Shown: positions 25,412-38,200 of the stretch, in pieces | Position numbering within the stretch: position 1 is the stretch's first letter | How the letters are laid out: each line of letters opens with the position of its first letter | Assembly (NCBI RefSeq): GCF_002980555.1 | Contig: NZ_PVBT01000009.1 | Location: 166,102 to 230,101, forward strand | Length of the DNA stretch: 64,000 bases | DNA from: Phyllobacterium myrsinacearum | GTDB taxonomy: Bacteria; Pseudomonadota; Alphaproteobacteria; Rhizobiales; Rhizobiaceae | Direction: 5' to 3' | The notes under the pieces: model-generated | What the model saw: the letters and a program-made list of their open reading frames with translations, nothing else | The model's database searches: none | What the model was told of the DNA's origin: nothing | Program-made: the position numbers and the translations under genes

Positions 25412-27001
25412 TCACCTTTCCTGCATAGCCTGTGACGAGATTTCGGCGAGCGGCGAGAACAGATATTCGAGAATGCGGCGCTTTCCGGTCTTCACCTCCA
25501 CGGTCACGGACATGCCGGGGGAGAGCGGCATGGGTTTGCCATCAACGTTGATGATGGTCACATCCGGCCGGATGGTGACGGGGAAGACCAGATTCTGCAT
25601 GCGCTGGGCATTGCCGGTGGGAATGATGCTCTGCAGCTCCTTGGCGGCGGCACCTTCCAGCGCTTGAGCATCCGGTTCGGGAATGGCGTCGGTGGCAACG
25701 CGGGTCACCTTGCCTTCGATGATGCCGTAGCGGGTGAAGGGGAAGGCCTCGACCTTGATGACGGCGGTCTGGCCGCCTCGCACAAAGCCGATGTCGCGGT
25801 TGGGAAGATAGGCCTCGATCTCGAGCGCAGCGTTTTCCGGGACAATGCGCATCAGTTCGCTGCCTGCGGTGACGACCTGGCCGATGGTGGTGACGGCCGA
25901 CGCTTGCACGGTGCCATCGATCGGGCTCAGAATGGTCATGGAGGAGCGGCGCTTGCTCGCCTTGATCAGCTGCTGTTCGAGTTCATCGACGCGGCGCGCC
26001 GCTTCCGACTGCTTCTGCACATTGTCGGAGAGGAAGCTGCCCACGAGCTTTGCCGCCTCGCTGACCGCGACCTCAAGCGCGGCCCGCGCCGCGGCCAGCT
26101 GGCCGGTCTGGGTGACGAGACTGGCCTCGGCCTCCTGCTGCGATTGCAATGCGTCGATGACCTGGGCGCGGGAACCGGCCGCCGTCGGGATCAGCTCCGT
26201 GCGCATAGAGACGCGTTCGGTCAGGGTTTTGACCAGAGCCGTCTGCGCGGCGATCGTCCGGGTCAGGCTGTCGATCTCGGTCTGGCGCTGACGCCGCGTC
26301 GCGTCGAGATTGGCAAGCGACGAGTGCAGCTGCGATGTATCGGCCCGGTAGATCAGCTGTTCGCGGCGGCGGATCGGTTCGGAGATCCCATCCGGAAAGG
26401 CCAGCGGCCGCTCGGTGATGCGGCCGATGTTCCAGATACCTCTCTCCTGCCATTCGGTAACGGTCGCCAGCACCGCCTCGCGGCGGGTGACTTCGGCGCG
26501 AAACGCCTGAAGGCTGACGGCAAATGCCGTTTCCTCCGACTTGATCTCCGTGTCATCGAGCGCAACCAGCATATCGCCCGCCTTGACCTGGCTGCCATTG
26601 GTGACCTGAACGGTCTTTGTCCGGCCGAGCTCGATCGACTGCACCATCTTGACGCGTCCCGCTGGCTGCACCTTGCCCTGCGCCGTTGCCACAATGTCGA
26701 ATGTACCAAAATAGCTCCAGACAAGCGCACTCGTCGCCAGGATGCAGATGAACCAGATGAAGGCGGTGCGGATGGGCGAGGCCGGTGTTTCCAGGATCTC
26801 CAGCGCCGCCGGCAGGAACTCATTGTCGGCGCGCTGGCGTTTGATCGCCTTCAGTGCTTTCGCCGTGACTTTTTCCTGTCCGGGTTCTTGCCGCGCGGAA
26901 GCGGGTTGATCAGGATCGACCCGACCGGCCTCAGCGCGTTCCAGCTTTACCTGTTCAGGTTTTGAGGGCGCGGCCTCCAGAGGTGCCTCGAGAGGTTTCA
27001 T
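25412..27001 (-). CDS. Type I secretion membrane-fusion (HlyD family) adaptor
   Basis: A 529-residue adaptor. Residues ~1-85 are cytosolic, then one membrane helix (IRTAFIWFICILATSALVW), then a periplasmic body. The body has a lipoyl-like half (GRVKMVQSIELGRTKTVQV), a long helical hairpin near residues 180-340, and the second lipoyl half with ILSPIDGTVQASAV. The C-terminus has TVEVKTGKRRILEYLFSPL, typical of HlyD/LapC-type adaptors. Its ATG overlaps the exporter stop in an ATGA. It joins the inner-membrane exporter to a TolC-like outer-membrane channel, which is not in this window. Confidence 0.93.
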   Translation of the reverse strand: MKPLEAPLEAAPSKPEQVKLERAEAGRVDPDQPASARQEPGQEKVTAKALKAIKRQRADNEFLPAALEILETPASPIRTAFIWFICILATSALVWSYFGTFDIVATAQGKVQPAGRVKMVQSIELGRTKTVQVTNGSQVKAGDMLVALDDTEIKSEETAFAVSLQAFRAEVTRREAVLATVTEWQERGIWNIGRITERPLAFPDGISEPIRRREQLIYRADTSQLHSSLANLDATRRQRQTEIDSLTRTIAAQTALVKTLTERVSMRTELIPTAAGSRAQVIDALQSQQEAEASLVTQTGQLAAARAALEVAVSEAAKLVGSFLSDNVQKQSEAARRVDELEQQLIKASKRRSSMTILSPIDGTVQASAVTTIGQVVTAGSELMRIVPENAALEIEAYLPNRDIGFVRGGQTAVIKVEAFPFTRYGIIEGKVTRVATDAIPEPDAQALEGAAAKELQSIIPTGNAQRMQNLVFPVTIRPDVTIINVDGKPMPLSPGMSVTVEVKTGKRRILEYLFSPLAEISSQAMQER

Positions 27002-29184
27002 GCCTGATTGCTCCCCGACTGCAATTGCCACAGATGGGCGTAGAGGCCATCCTTTCTGGCCACAAGCGTCTCGTGCGTTCCCTCTTCGACAATCCGCCCA
27101 TCCCTCATGCCGATGATGCGGTTGCAGTAACGCACGGTGGCAAGCCTGTGGGCGATGATGATCACGGTGCGGCCGCGCACGATCTCGCGCATATTGGCAA
27201 GGATGATCCGCTCGCTCTCATAGTCGAGCGCACTGGTGGCCTCATCGAGAATGAGGATCGGCGGGTTGGTGGCAAGCGCCCGGGCAATGGCCAGCCGCTG
27301 GCGCTGGCCGCCGGAAAGATTGGCACCGCGCTCCTCGATCAGCGTGTCATAGCCGCGCGGCAGTTTTGAGATGAACTCGTCGGCACCCGACAATTGCGCC
27401 ATGCGCATGGCCGCTTCGCGTGACATGGCGGGATTGGCCAGCACGATATTGTCGTGGATGGTGCGGTTGAACAGCATGTTCTCCTGCAGCACCACGCCGA
27501 TATTGGAGCGCAGCCAAGCGGGATCGACCTGGGCAATGTCCTGCCCGTCCATGAACACCTGGCCATTGCTGGGGATATAGAAGCGCTGCACCAGCTTGGT
27601 CAGGGTCGACTTGCCCGATCCCGACGGGCCGACAATGCCGATGACTTCGCCGGGTCTGACCGTCAGGTTGATATCCTTCAAAACATCCTGCGCATCGGGC
27701 GCATAGCGGAAGGTCACCGCCTTGAAGGTCAGGGCACCCTTGGGTGCCGGCAGCGAGACGGCAATGGCCGGGCGCGGCTCCTGCGGTGCATTGAGAATAT
27801 CGGCAAGGCGCGAGACCGAGACCTGCACCTGCTGAAAGTCCTGCCAGAGCTGCGACAGGCGCAGGATCGGCTGCGCCACCTGACCCGCGATCATGTTGAA
27901 GGCGACCAGCGCGCCGACGGTCAGTTCGCCATTGATCACCGCCTGCGCCCCGAAGAGGAGAAGCGCGGCACTCGTGACCTTGCTGACATATTGAATGGCA
28001 TTCTGGCCCTTGGCGGCCAGCATGGTGGCGGCAAAGGACGAACGGATATAGGCGGCAAGCCGCTCCTCCCACTGCGCCGCGACAACCGGCTCGACAGCGG
28101 CCGCCTTCAGCGTCTGCACCCCGACTACCGTTTCCACCAGCAATTGCTGGCTGAAAGCACCGCGGTCGAACTTCTCGTCGATGCGTTCCTTCAAAAACGG
28201 CCGGATGAGAAAGCCGATGGCGAGATAGAAGGGAATAGAGGCAACGACGATCCAGGCGAGCTTGGCCGAATAGGCAAACAACACGAAGATGAAGATGATG
28301 GTGAAGATGAAGTCGAGGCCGGAGAACAGGCCCTGCCCGGTGAGAAAGTTGCGGATGGTTTCAAGCTCGCGCACCCGCGCCACGGTCTGGCCCGCCGCCC
28401 GTGTCTCGAAATAGCTGAGCGGCAGGTTGAGCAGGTGCCGGAACAGCCGCCGTCCCAGCTCCACATCGATGCGGTTGGTCGTGTGCGACAGCGCATAGGT
28501 GCGCAAATATTGCAGCACCACGTCGAACAGTCCGATGGCGGCAAGCCCCACCACCAGAACGATCAGCGTGGAATAGCTGCGATGCGCCAGCACCTTGTCG
28601 ACCACCACCTGGAAGAACAGCGGCGTGACCAGGGCAAACAGCTGGACGAACAGCGAGGCCAAAAGCACATGGCCGAGCGAGCGGCGATAGCGCCACAGCG
28701 AGGGCAGGAACCATCTGAAGCCGAACGTGTCGCGCGACACGCCTGCCCCCGCGAACCGCCGCTGCACCAGGATGAATGTGCCGCCGGTCAGCTGCAAAGC
28801 TTCCGCAACCGGCACCTCGCGCGAGCGGAAATCCACCGGATCGACCAGCCGGCACATCCCTTCCGCATTCGCTCCGCCAAAGATCGCAAACGAACCGTCG
28901 ATAAGACAGGCAATCGCCGGCACCGGCAGCGCCGCGATCCGCTTGCCGTCCCGCGCCACAACCTTGCGCGCCTTCAGGCCGATCGAACTTGCCGCCCGCA
29001 GGATATCGTCGGCCCCCGCCGCACCCGTCAGCGCATATTCCCGCGCCAGCGTCTCCGGCCGCGACGCAATCCGGTAAAAGCCCGCAATCGCCACAAGCGC
29101 GGACAAGCCGATGTCCGCTGCACGCGCCTCAGGCACACCGCCCGCCGCCGGTGGATCCACATCCCCCGAACTTACCCTGTCCAT
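26998..29184 (-). CDS. Type I secretion ABC exporter (HlyB/RtxB-like) with an inactive C39-like domain
   Basis: A 728-residue exporter. The first ~125 residues resemble a C39 peptidase-like domain but the catalytic Cys position is not Cys (ALVAIAGFYRIA), so it is a docking domain, as in HlyB. Six membrane helices follow, roughly 160-430. The ATPase has Walker A GPSGSGKST near 515-523, signature NLSGGQRQRLAIARAL near 620-635 and Walker B ILILDEATSALD near 642-653. ATG 29184 is favoured over an in-frame GTG at 29196 because GGGGTGG lies 8 bases upstream. It presumably exports the giant protein encoded just upstream. Confidence 0.93.
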   Translation of the reverse strand: MDRVSSGDVDPPAAGGVPEARAADIGLSALVAIAGFYRIASRPETLAREYALTGAAGADDILRAASSIGLKARKVVARDGKRIAALPVPAIACLIDGSFAIFGGANAEGMCRLVDPVDFRSREVPVAEALQLTGGTFILVQRRFAGAGVSRDTFGFRWFLPSLWRYRRSLGHVLLASLFVQLFALVTPLFFQVVVDKVLAHRSYSTLIVLVVGLAAIGLFDVVLQYLRTYALSHTTNRIDVELGRRLFRHLLNLPLSYFETRAAGQTVARVRELETIRNFLTGQGLFSGLDFIFTIIFIFVLFAYSAKLAWIVVASIPFYLAIGFLIRPFLKERIDEKFDRGAFSQQLLVETVVGVQTLKAAAVEPVVAAQWEERLAAYIRSSFAATMLAAKGQNAIQYVSKVTSAALLLFGAQAVINGELTVGALVAFNMIAGQVAQPILRLSQLWQDFQQVQVSVSRLADILNAPQEPRPAIAVSLPAPKGALTFKAVTFRYAPDAQDVLKDINLTVRPGEVIGIVGPSGSGKSTLTKLVQRFYIPSNGQVFMDGQDIAQVDPAWLRSNIGVVLQENMLFNRTIHDNIVLANPAMSREAAMRMAQLSGADEFISKLPRGYDTLIEERGANLSGGQRQRLAIARALATNPPILILDEATSALDYESERIILANMREIVRGRTVIIIAHRLATVRYCNRIIGMRDGRIVEEGTHETLVARKDGLYAHLWQLQSGSNQA

Positions 29185-29202
29185 TTCAACGACCACCCCG
29201 TG

Positions 29203-29220
29203 CGGGCCATTCTTGGCCCG
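29203..29220 (-). terminator. Short hairpin between the giant gene and its exporter gene
   Basis: CGGGCCA and TGGCCCG (29203-29209, 29214-29220) pair perfectly around a four-base loop, 18 bases upstream of the exporter ATG at 29184. No U-run follows. It could weaken read-through into, or translation of, the exporter gene so that less exporter than cargo is made. Modest evidence. Confidence 0.4.
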
Positions 29221-29294
29221 TCATTCCTGCCCAATTGCTTCATTCATCCGTCGCGGCAGATCAGGAGGTGCCCTGCCCCCGATCATCGCGCGAT

Positions 29295-32200
29295 TCATGC
29301 GGCCGATGCCGTGCGATAGGTCAGCGTTGCATCGCCGACCAGACGGGTTGTCCCATCCATCATCTGGACCGAACTTGTACCGGTAATTGCCGATCCGTCC
29401 GGGAACTGGGTAGATCCCGTTGGCGAGGGCAACAGATTGATAAGCTTGATACCCGCCTCCGACATGGTCTTCAACTCGCCGGGATCCGTGATGCCGTTCT
29501 GGTTCGCGTCCTGCCAGATACGGAACTCGTTCCAACGCGCATCCCTGTCATCAAGGACGGTGTCGTGGTTGGTATCAAAGGCAAGGCGCAGCCCCTCAAG
29601 ATCGCTGATCGGACCGCGCTGTGCGATTTCCTCAGGGGTTGCCCACAGGGAGAATGCAATCTCTTTCGCCTGATCGATCAGTCCGTCGCCGCCAGCCTGA
29701 CCGTTGGCTCCAAGATCGATGACCAGAAAACCATCCTGCGGTCCCGCCCAGGCAGTTGCATCGCGAACACCATCCCCATCCCAGTCAAACATTGGACCAG
29801 TATGTGCGGCCGCCTGCGCCGGATCAAATGGACGAAGATCAATGTGATCATCCCCATTCAGATCAATGATGACGGGCTGGCCATGCGTGCCGGGACCGCC
29901 CCCTCCGCCGCCACCGCCTTGGGGAATGATCCTGCCTTGCGCATCATATTGTACAGACTGGTAGACCTGCCCCGACGAGTTGTAAAAATACTGCGACCGG
30001 GTGCCATTATCATTGTACTGATTGGTCTCCTTGATTTTACCCGCCGCGTCATAAGCATCCACGATTTTCTGCCACGGCTGGGCATTCGAGGGATCGTAGA
30101 ACGTCTCCGTTCTCGAACCGTCATCGAATGTCGGCTTGTCCAGGGTCAGCCGGTGCTGTGCATCATACCAGTATTCAAGTGTTCGCCAGGACTGAGTGTT
30201 GGATGCGTCATACGTGATGTCATAACGCGTGCCGTCATCGAAATCCTGATATTGCGTAACCATCTGGCCGGCAGGATTGAAGGTCTGGCGGAAATGCGAC
30301 CAGGTCTGCGTATTCGCCACGTCGTACGTATCGACGGCTTTGGAACCATCATCATTGAATTCAACGTGGTAATAGAGCTGGTTGGCGCTGTTGTAATAAT
30401 ATTCAACGCGTGACCAATAGGCGATGTTGGTGGGATCAAGATTGACGTCAAAACGCGATCCGTCGTCATTGATCTGGAATTGGGCGGTCATCTGGCTGGC
30501 CGCATTGAAGGTCTGTATCAGCTTCGACCAGGACTGCGAATTGGCCACATCATACCAGTTGTTGATCCGCGTCCCGTCGTCGTTGAATGTGACCTGATAG
30601 GTAAGTTGGCCCGACTGATTGTAGGTGGATTCGTAATGGGACCATGTGGCGATGTTGGTTGGATCGAAGCCAAATTCGACCCGCGTTCCGTCGTCATTAT
30701 AGGTATACTGTGCCACCATGCTCCCCGCCGCATTGAAGTCCTGCCGGACACTCGTCCAGGGCTGGGAGTTATTCACATCATAGGTTTGCGAAATGCGCGT
30801 ATTGTCGTCGTAGAAGGTGTTTCTATAGGTCAGCTGGCCTGCTGGATTATAGGTTTCCTCGACACGCGACCATGGGGCGGTATTGTTGGCATCGAAGGTA
30901 AAGAAAACGCGCGTTCCATCATCATTATAGTTGGTTTGCGAGAACAGAACCCCCGCAGCATTGAAGTCTTGCCGGACGCTCGTCCAGGGCTGGGAGTTAT
31001 TCACATCGAAGGCTTGCGATATCCGCGTGTTGTCGTCGTTGAAGGTGGTCTTGTAGGTCAGTTGGCCTGCCTGATTAAAGGTTTCTTCATAGCGCGACCA
31101 GGGGGCAGTATTGTTGGCGTCGAAGGTGATGAGAACCTGCGTTCCATCATCATTGTAATTGATTTGCAAGAAGACAACCCCGGCTGCATTGAAGTCTTGC
31201 CGGACACTCGTCCAGGGCTGGGAGTTATTCACATCGTAGGTTTGCGATACGCGCGTGTTGTCGTCGTTGAAGGTAGTCTTGTAGGTCAGTTGGCTTGCCG
31301 GATTAAAGGTCTCTTCATAGCGCGACCATGGTTGTGTTTTGGCGAAGTCATAGGTGATGACATTCGTCACCTTGCCGTTCACATCACAGAAGAACACTTG
31401 AGACAGCTCACCCGATGCAGCATCGAAATAGATATCAACCCGCGTTCCGTCATCCTTGGACTGTCGTTCAAAGACCTTCTTGCCATCGGCATTGAATGTT
31501 TGCTCAATCTTGCTCCACGGATTGGCATTCAATGGATCGTAAAGCGTCGATGCAGTAAGAATTCCTTTCCGGTTTAGCGTTCCAACCGTCAATGCCTGTC
31601 CGCTTGGCCCGTCAAAGGTCGACACAGTCGTTGTACCGTCAGCGGCCAGCAGCGTTTCGGCCGTCTTGCGCCCCTGCGCATCGGTTGTCAGGCTGCGCAG
31701 GAGTTTGCCCGACGCCGTGAAGCTATCGATGACTGTCTGTTTCAGCGAGCCATCGGCATTTTTGTCGACGGCTGTCAGTGTGATCGAACCATCCCGGCGG
31801 CTTACCGCCGTTTCGATGCGGTCAAAGATGCCGTCATTGTTGGCATCCTTGCTCAAGACCGTGGTGAGACCATCGGCGCTTGTCGTCTGCGTACCGCGCG
31901 CCTTGACCGAGCCGTCGGCATTGGTCTCGGTGATCGTCGAAATGACTGAACCATCAATCAGTGTCTTCGACACCATGACGACTTCATAGGTGCCGTTGCC
32001 GTCATAATCGGAGCGCGTAGTTGTGGTGAGACCATCGGCCGTTGTCGATGTTTCGACCTTAGCCGCGATGGCCTTGACCCAGTTCACCGAGCCGGACACA
32101 AGGTTCGAAACATCCCTTGCTTCGGCATTGTTGACAATCGTTGTCACCGTTGCGCCTGTGGCATCGACAACCCATGTCTCGGTCCGATCGGCAGTGCCGT

Positions 32201-35200
32201 TGCCGTTCACATCCTTGACCGTGGTGCGGGTCTTGCCATCGGCGCTGACACTGATCGTGGTCTTTGCAACCAGCTTGCCGGTATCATCCGTATCTGTGAG
32301 TGTGCTGCGCTGGCTGCCATCGGCATTGTAAACACCGATTGTCGTGCGTTTGCGATCCGTGACACCATCGCCATCGGTATCAAATTCAATGGTCGTGGTC
32401 AGACCATCAGCCGACGTCCTTGACGTCGTCCGGTTGGCAATCGTTCCATCGACCCGCAGCCCGGTGGTGATTGATGTCACCGAGCCGTCAATGGCCTGGA
32501 TGCGCTGTTCGGTCTGATCGACCTTGCCATCACCATCGGCATCCCGCTCGATGGTCACGCGGCGCTTGTCCGCACTTGTTGTGACGGCAGTCTTGTCAAA
32601 GAGCTGACCGGCCAGGCTGGATGTGGTTATCGTGTTGACCACGGATCCATCGGCCAGGACATTGCTGACGTTCTTCAGAATGCGCGATGGCTGCCCTGCC
32701 CTGTCCTCCTGCGTCGTGACTATGCGCCCGTCCACACTTTGGGTGGTGACGGTCTTTGCGATGAGGCTGCCATCGGCTTTGGTGCTGTTGATGGTTCGCG
32801 TCGTCGTTCCGTCATTGTTGAAGGTCGTCACATCCGTCGAGATCTGATCGAAACTGCCTGAGCCGGCCGTGTCCCAGTTGGTGGTCACCGAATAGCCATT
32901 GGCGCTTGTGGTGGTGACAAAGCGGTTGACGAGTGTGCTTCCTGAGAAAATACTGACGGTGCGTGTGCGCGTTGCATCGGCATTGAGGACCGTCACATCC
33001 GTGCTGGTTCGCCCAAAGCTTCCCGTACCTCCGATATCCCATCTGGTGGTTTTGGTCAGCCCATCGGCCGACGTGTCGGCCACCGTCTTTTCCTTCAGGA
33101 CCAGTCCACTCCCGCCGGCCGCAAATGTGCTGATCGTTTCGGTTTTGCTGCCATTGGCATTGAGCACGATGATACTGCTCGTTCTCGTATCGGTCGTTCC
33201 GTTGCCGTCGGCATCATAGTCAATGGTCTGCGACAGGCCATTGGCACTTGTGGTCGTGATCCGCCTGGCGACAATGGTCGATCCATCGGCCGCATAATCG
33301 GTCAGTGTGGTCACAAGACTGCCATCGGCATTCTTCACAGACACCGAACGTTGATCCACCACACCGTCGCCATTGATATCACTCGTGATGGTTTTGGTGA
33401 GGGCATCGGCGCTCAGCGTCGTCGTTGTCCGGCTTTCCAGCGATCCATTGGCTCTGAAATAGGTCTGAACCTGAACCGTGCTGCCATCGGCATTGATGGT
33501 GGTGGTTTGGCTGAGCGAGCGCAGCGAGGCTCCCGACCCGTCCGTCCAGCTCGTTGTTTTCGTAAGCCCTGTTGCGTTCGTGACAATGACAGTTTTGCCC
33601 GTTAGCGCATTGCCGGCGTCAAACTCCTGAATTGTCCGGGTTTGGCTGCCATCGGTGTTCAGCGTGATGATGTTGGTGGTCGTGCGGTCAAAGGTGCCAT
33701 TGCCGTCGAGATCCACCCTGGTCATTGCCGCCAGACCGTTGGGCCATGTGTCGATCACCGCCTTGCTGTTGAGCGAGCCATCGGACTTAAGTTCGCTCAC
33801 CGTCCTCGTTGTCGTGCCATCGGTGTTGAGCACGATCGTCGTGCGCACATCGATGACGCCATCGCCGTTCAGATCATCCTCAATGGTTATGTTCCGGCCA
33901 TTGGCCGAGGTGGTGGTTACGGATTTTGCAATGGTGCTGTTGTTCCACGTTGTCGTCAAAGTGGTCTCAACAGTCGACCCATCGGCATTGATGGCTTTGG
34001 TCGTCTGCACCGTCCGATCCATCGTTCCATTGCCGTCAAAATCGGACTGCATTGTTTTGGTCAGGCCGTTGGCACTGATAACCGTTTGGCCCTGGCTCGT
34101 CCACACACCCTGAGCTATTCCATACGCCGCAGTTCCACCACCTCTTACGGTTTCACCAGATGAATACAAACCGGTCTGATCCAATGTGGCAGCATCTCGA
34201 ATACCATCGCCATTGCTGTCAAATTCCGTTGTCCGGAGGAGACCATTGGCGCTGATATTGACCGTCGTCTTGTCGAGAAGCGTGCCATTGCTGCTTGTCG
34301 TCGTGATCGTCTGCGTTCGGCTGCCATTGGCATTGATGACGGTCCTGTCGGTGATGGTCCGGTCATAGACACCATCGCCGTCGAAATCTTTCAGCGTCGT
34401 CACGGTCAGACCATCGGCGCTGACCGTGGTTGCGGTCCTGGCATAGACCGAACCATCGGCATTTGCCTCCGTGACCGTTGTTGTGGTGCTGCCGTCCGCA
34501 TTGAAAACGCTGACCTTTGTCTCGTCGGTCTTGCCGTCACCATTGTCGTCCGTTGTCACGGTCGTTGTCTTGCCGTCACCGCTGACAAGCGTCACTGTCT
34601 TGCCGAGCAAAGTGCCACTGCCGGCCTTTGTCGTGACTGTCTGGCTGCGGCTGCCATTGGCATTGATAACAATGCTTGTCGTGGTCACCTTGTCCGCAAC
34701 GCCGTCGCCGGTCAGATCCTCTTCGACCGTCTTCGAAAGTTCATCCGCCGAAAACGTGGTGACAACCTTGCTAACGATCGCGCCCGTGGTGCCGGTGATG
34801 GTCGTCGTATTGGTCTTGCTGCCGTCGACGTTAAGGACGGTGACATCGGTCGTGATTGTGTCCACCGTGCCATCGCCATTGACATCAACCGAGGTCTTCT
34901 TTGACAGCCCATTGGACGAGGTTTCGACGATCGTCCTGCCTATGAGCAAGCCGTCCGGCGTGAATGTGCCGGTGGTTTCGGTTCGCGTGCCATCCCCTCC
35001 CAGCACGATCGATTTGCGCGCATCGATGGCGCCATCGCCATTCAAATCCTGCTCGATCGCGATGCTCTTGCCGTCTGCACTGGTTGTCGTGGTCGACTGC
35101 GACAGGAGCGTGCCGTTGCCGCTCTTTACCACCGACGTCACACTGGTCGAGCCATTGGCATTGAGCAGTTTGGTCGTGGTTGCAACCCTGTCAATCGTTC

Positions 35201-38200
35201 CGTCACCATCAATATCGGTCTGGGTCGTGGAGACCAGACCGTTGGCACTCACCGTGGTGATGGTCCTGGCCGTATTGACCGATCCGGCCTGTTCTTGTGC
35301 TGTTGTCGTCAGAGATTCATCGGGATTGATCACCGTCGTCTCGGTCGTACTGGAATCGATTGTCCCGTTGCCGTCGATATCAACCGTCGTTGTCTTGACG
35401 AGGCCATTGGCGCTCACCGTCGTCACGGTTTGGCTCAAAAGCGAGCCATCACCATTGGTCTCCGTGATCGTCCGTGTGCGGCTGCCATTGGCATTGATGA
35501 CCGTCGCATCGACCGTCTTCCGGTCGATTGTGCCATCACCATTCAGATCCTCCGACAACGTTTTTGTCAGGCCGTCGGCACTGACCGTCGCAACGACCTT
35601 GCCATAGACCGTGCCGGATGCAGTTGTCAGCGTGGTGGTTGTGGTCGTGCTGCCATTGCCGTTCTGGACCTGGATGACTGTTCGATCGACAATGCCATCA
35701 CCATCCGCATCCGTCGTAACGGTCGTGGTCTTGCGGTCGGTGCTGACCAGAGTGACCTCACTGGCAAGCAGCGTGCCATCGCCGCTCCTTGTGGTGACCG
35801 TCTGCGTACGGCTGCCATCGGCGTTGAGAACAGTCACGTCCTTGACGGTCTCGTCGATCACGCCGTCGCTGTTGATCCACTTGTCCGTGGTCTTGGTCAG
35901 TCCATCAAGGGAGTAACCGGTCGCGGTTTTCCCCTTCAGCGTGCCATTGTTGCCCTGCAGGGAGAAGGCGATATGCCGCGTCTGATCGCCAAAGATGTAG
36001 ATGCCATCGACCGCGATCTGGTCATAGACGCCGTCGCCATTGAGATCGACCGAGATTTTCCGCCCGATCGCATCGGTCAAAGCTTCGGTTAGCGTCTTGC
36101 TGATCAGCGTGCCATTCGGATTGAAGGTCTCCACCGTTTGCGTCGTTGTGCCATTCGCATTGATGAGGGTGGTGGTTCGTACATCCACCACGCCGTCGCC
36201 GTTCTGGTCCTCCTCGACAGAGATGGTCTTACCGTCGCCACTGGTGCGGGTGACCAGGCGCGAGAGCAGTGTTCCATCCGCGCTCTTCTGGTCCACCGTC
36301 TGGACACGACTCTTGTCCGCGCCAACGACTGTGACATCCGTTGTGATGCGATCGGCGATGCCATCGCCAGTCAAATCGCTAGCGGTCGTCTTCGACAGGC
36401 CATCGGCGCTGAGGGTCACAACAGACTTGTCGCGCAGCGAACCATCGCTGTTGTAGCGCAGTGTCGTCGTCGTCACATTCCCGGCGCTGTCGACGGTGGT
36501 AACAATGCTGTCGCTTTCGTCGAATGTGCCAGTGCCGGTGTGATCATATTGGACCACCTTCGCCCGGTTGTCTGCACTCGTTACGGTTTGCGTCCTCGAA
36601 ATCAGCGATCCATCCGAATTGCGTGCATCGACCGTCCTGGTCCGGGTGCCGTCGCCGTTCAGCACCGTCGTTTCGCTGCTGACGCGCTCAAAGACCCCAT
36701 CACCATTCGAATCCGTCCGGGTGGTCTTGGTCAGACCATCTGCACTTGCCGTCACGCTGATCTGTTTGGTGAGTGTCCCATCGACACTGAACGCCTTCGT
36801 CGTCGTAACGGTTGATCCATCGGCATTGGTAACAAATGTCTCACTCTGATCGTTCTTGCCGTCACCGTCCTGATCGAGATTGGTCGTGATGGTCTTCCTG
36901 TCGGCACTCGTGATGATCGTGGTCTTGTCGGCCACCGACCCATCCTGGCGGACATTGGTGATGGTTCGAGTGCGGCTGCCATCTGCACCAATGACCATAT
37001 TGTCATATTGCGAGCGATCCGCGACACCATTGCCGTCATCATCATAATAGGTGAATTTGTTCAGCCCATCGGCGCTTGTCGTCACATTGTTGCTGAACGC
37101 CAGGCGGCCGTCCCTGTCATAGCCTTGAATGTTCTCGCTCGTCGAACCATCGGCATTGGTGACTTTCGTGCGCTTCAGCACATAACCATCAGATTCCGAC
37201 ACCAGGACCGCATCGCCAACAGTTCCTGTCGTTCCATCTGTTCGTGTATATTGCGACGTGCCCTTGATATAGGAACCGTCAGTAAAGTTTTGGCCACTTC
37301 CTTTTGGCGTCAGGTCAATCGAGGCAATGCCAAGCTCGCCCAGCGTCTTCATCACGCCGTCGACCATGACCTTGAATTCGCTCCAGCGCGCATCGCCGGC
37401 ATCGAGTTTGCCATTGTGGTTGGTATCGAAAACATTGCGAAGGGCTTCCAGATCGCTCGATGCCGTCCTGTCCCATTCGGTAAAGGCAAATTCATTCGAC
37501 TGGTTGATCTTGCCGTCATTGTTCGTGTCAATGACCAGAACGCCGGTACCCTTGCCCGCCCAGGCCGTGCGATGCAGATAGCCGTCGCCGTTCAGATCGA
37601 GGAACTGCGTGGAGGATGAAAGCGAGTCGATGTTTATGCCATTGCCGTCTAGATCAATAAGGACGGGTTTGCTGGCCGAAGAGCCATCTTTTAGATTATT
37701 CTCAATATCATTTTTTATCTTACTATAAGGAGAGTCATTGGTAAATTGGTGAATATTGCCCTCTCTATCGACGACGTAGTCATTGTTGTTTCCTCTGCCA
37801 AAATCCATGTGCAGAACCCCCCTTTCGGGAGTATTGTATCCAGCGTTAGCGGGATCCTTGGCGTAGTCACTGCCTATGCCACCGCCCGTTACGCTACCGT
37901 TTGAAATTGGCCCTCCCACTCCACTTGGCCGGCCGCCGCCATCATATCCATTCTTGCCGCCTCCTTGCGTCCCGCCAGTACCGGTTTTTCCTCCTGTTCC
38001 ACCTGGTGTTCCTCCACCTCTACCTGGCGTATCGCCGCCACTAGGTGTTCCACCACGATTGCCTCCTGGCATACCTCCTCCACCGACATTGCCTCCATTG
38101 TTTTCGCCGCCTCGTCCCGAAGCCGTGCCACCACCACCATCGGCACCACCGCTTTGCCTGCCGTCTCCGCCACCCTGTGGTTTGGATGGGTCGGATGGAT

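Noticed and set aside
25664-26965. 433-codon plus-strand open frame opposite the HlyD-type adaptor gene
   Set aside because: It is rich in Arg, Asp and Gly in the manner of antisense GC-rich coding DNA and matches no family. The minus-strand frame is clearly an adaptor.
27454-29319. 621-codon plus-strand open frame opposite the ABC exporter
   Set aside because: Antisense shadow of a well-supported exporter with intact ATPase motifs.
33351-36815. Long plus-strand open frames running opposite the giant gene
   Set aside because: They arise from the regular codon pattern of the repeats read in antisense. They have no ribosome sites or family features.
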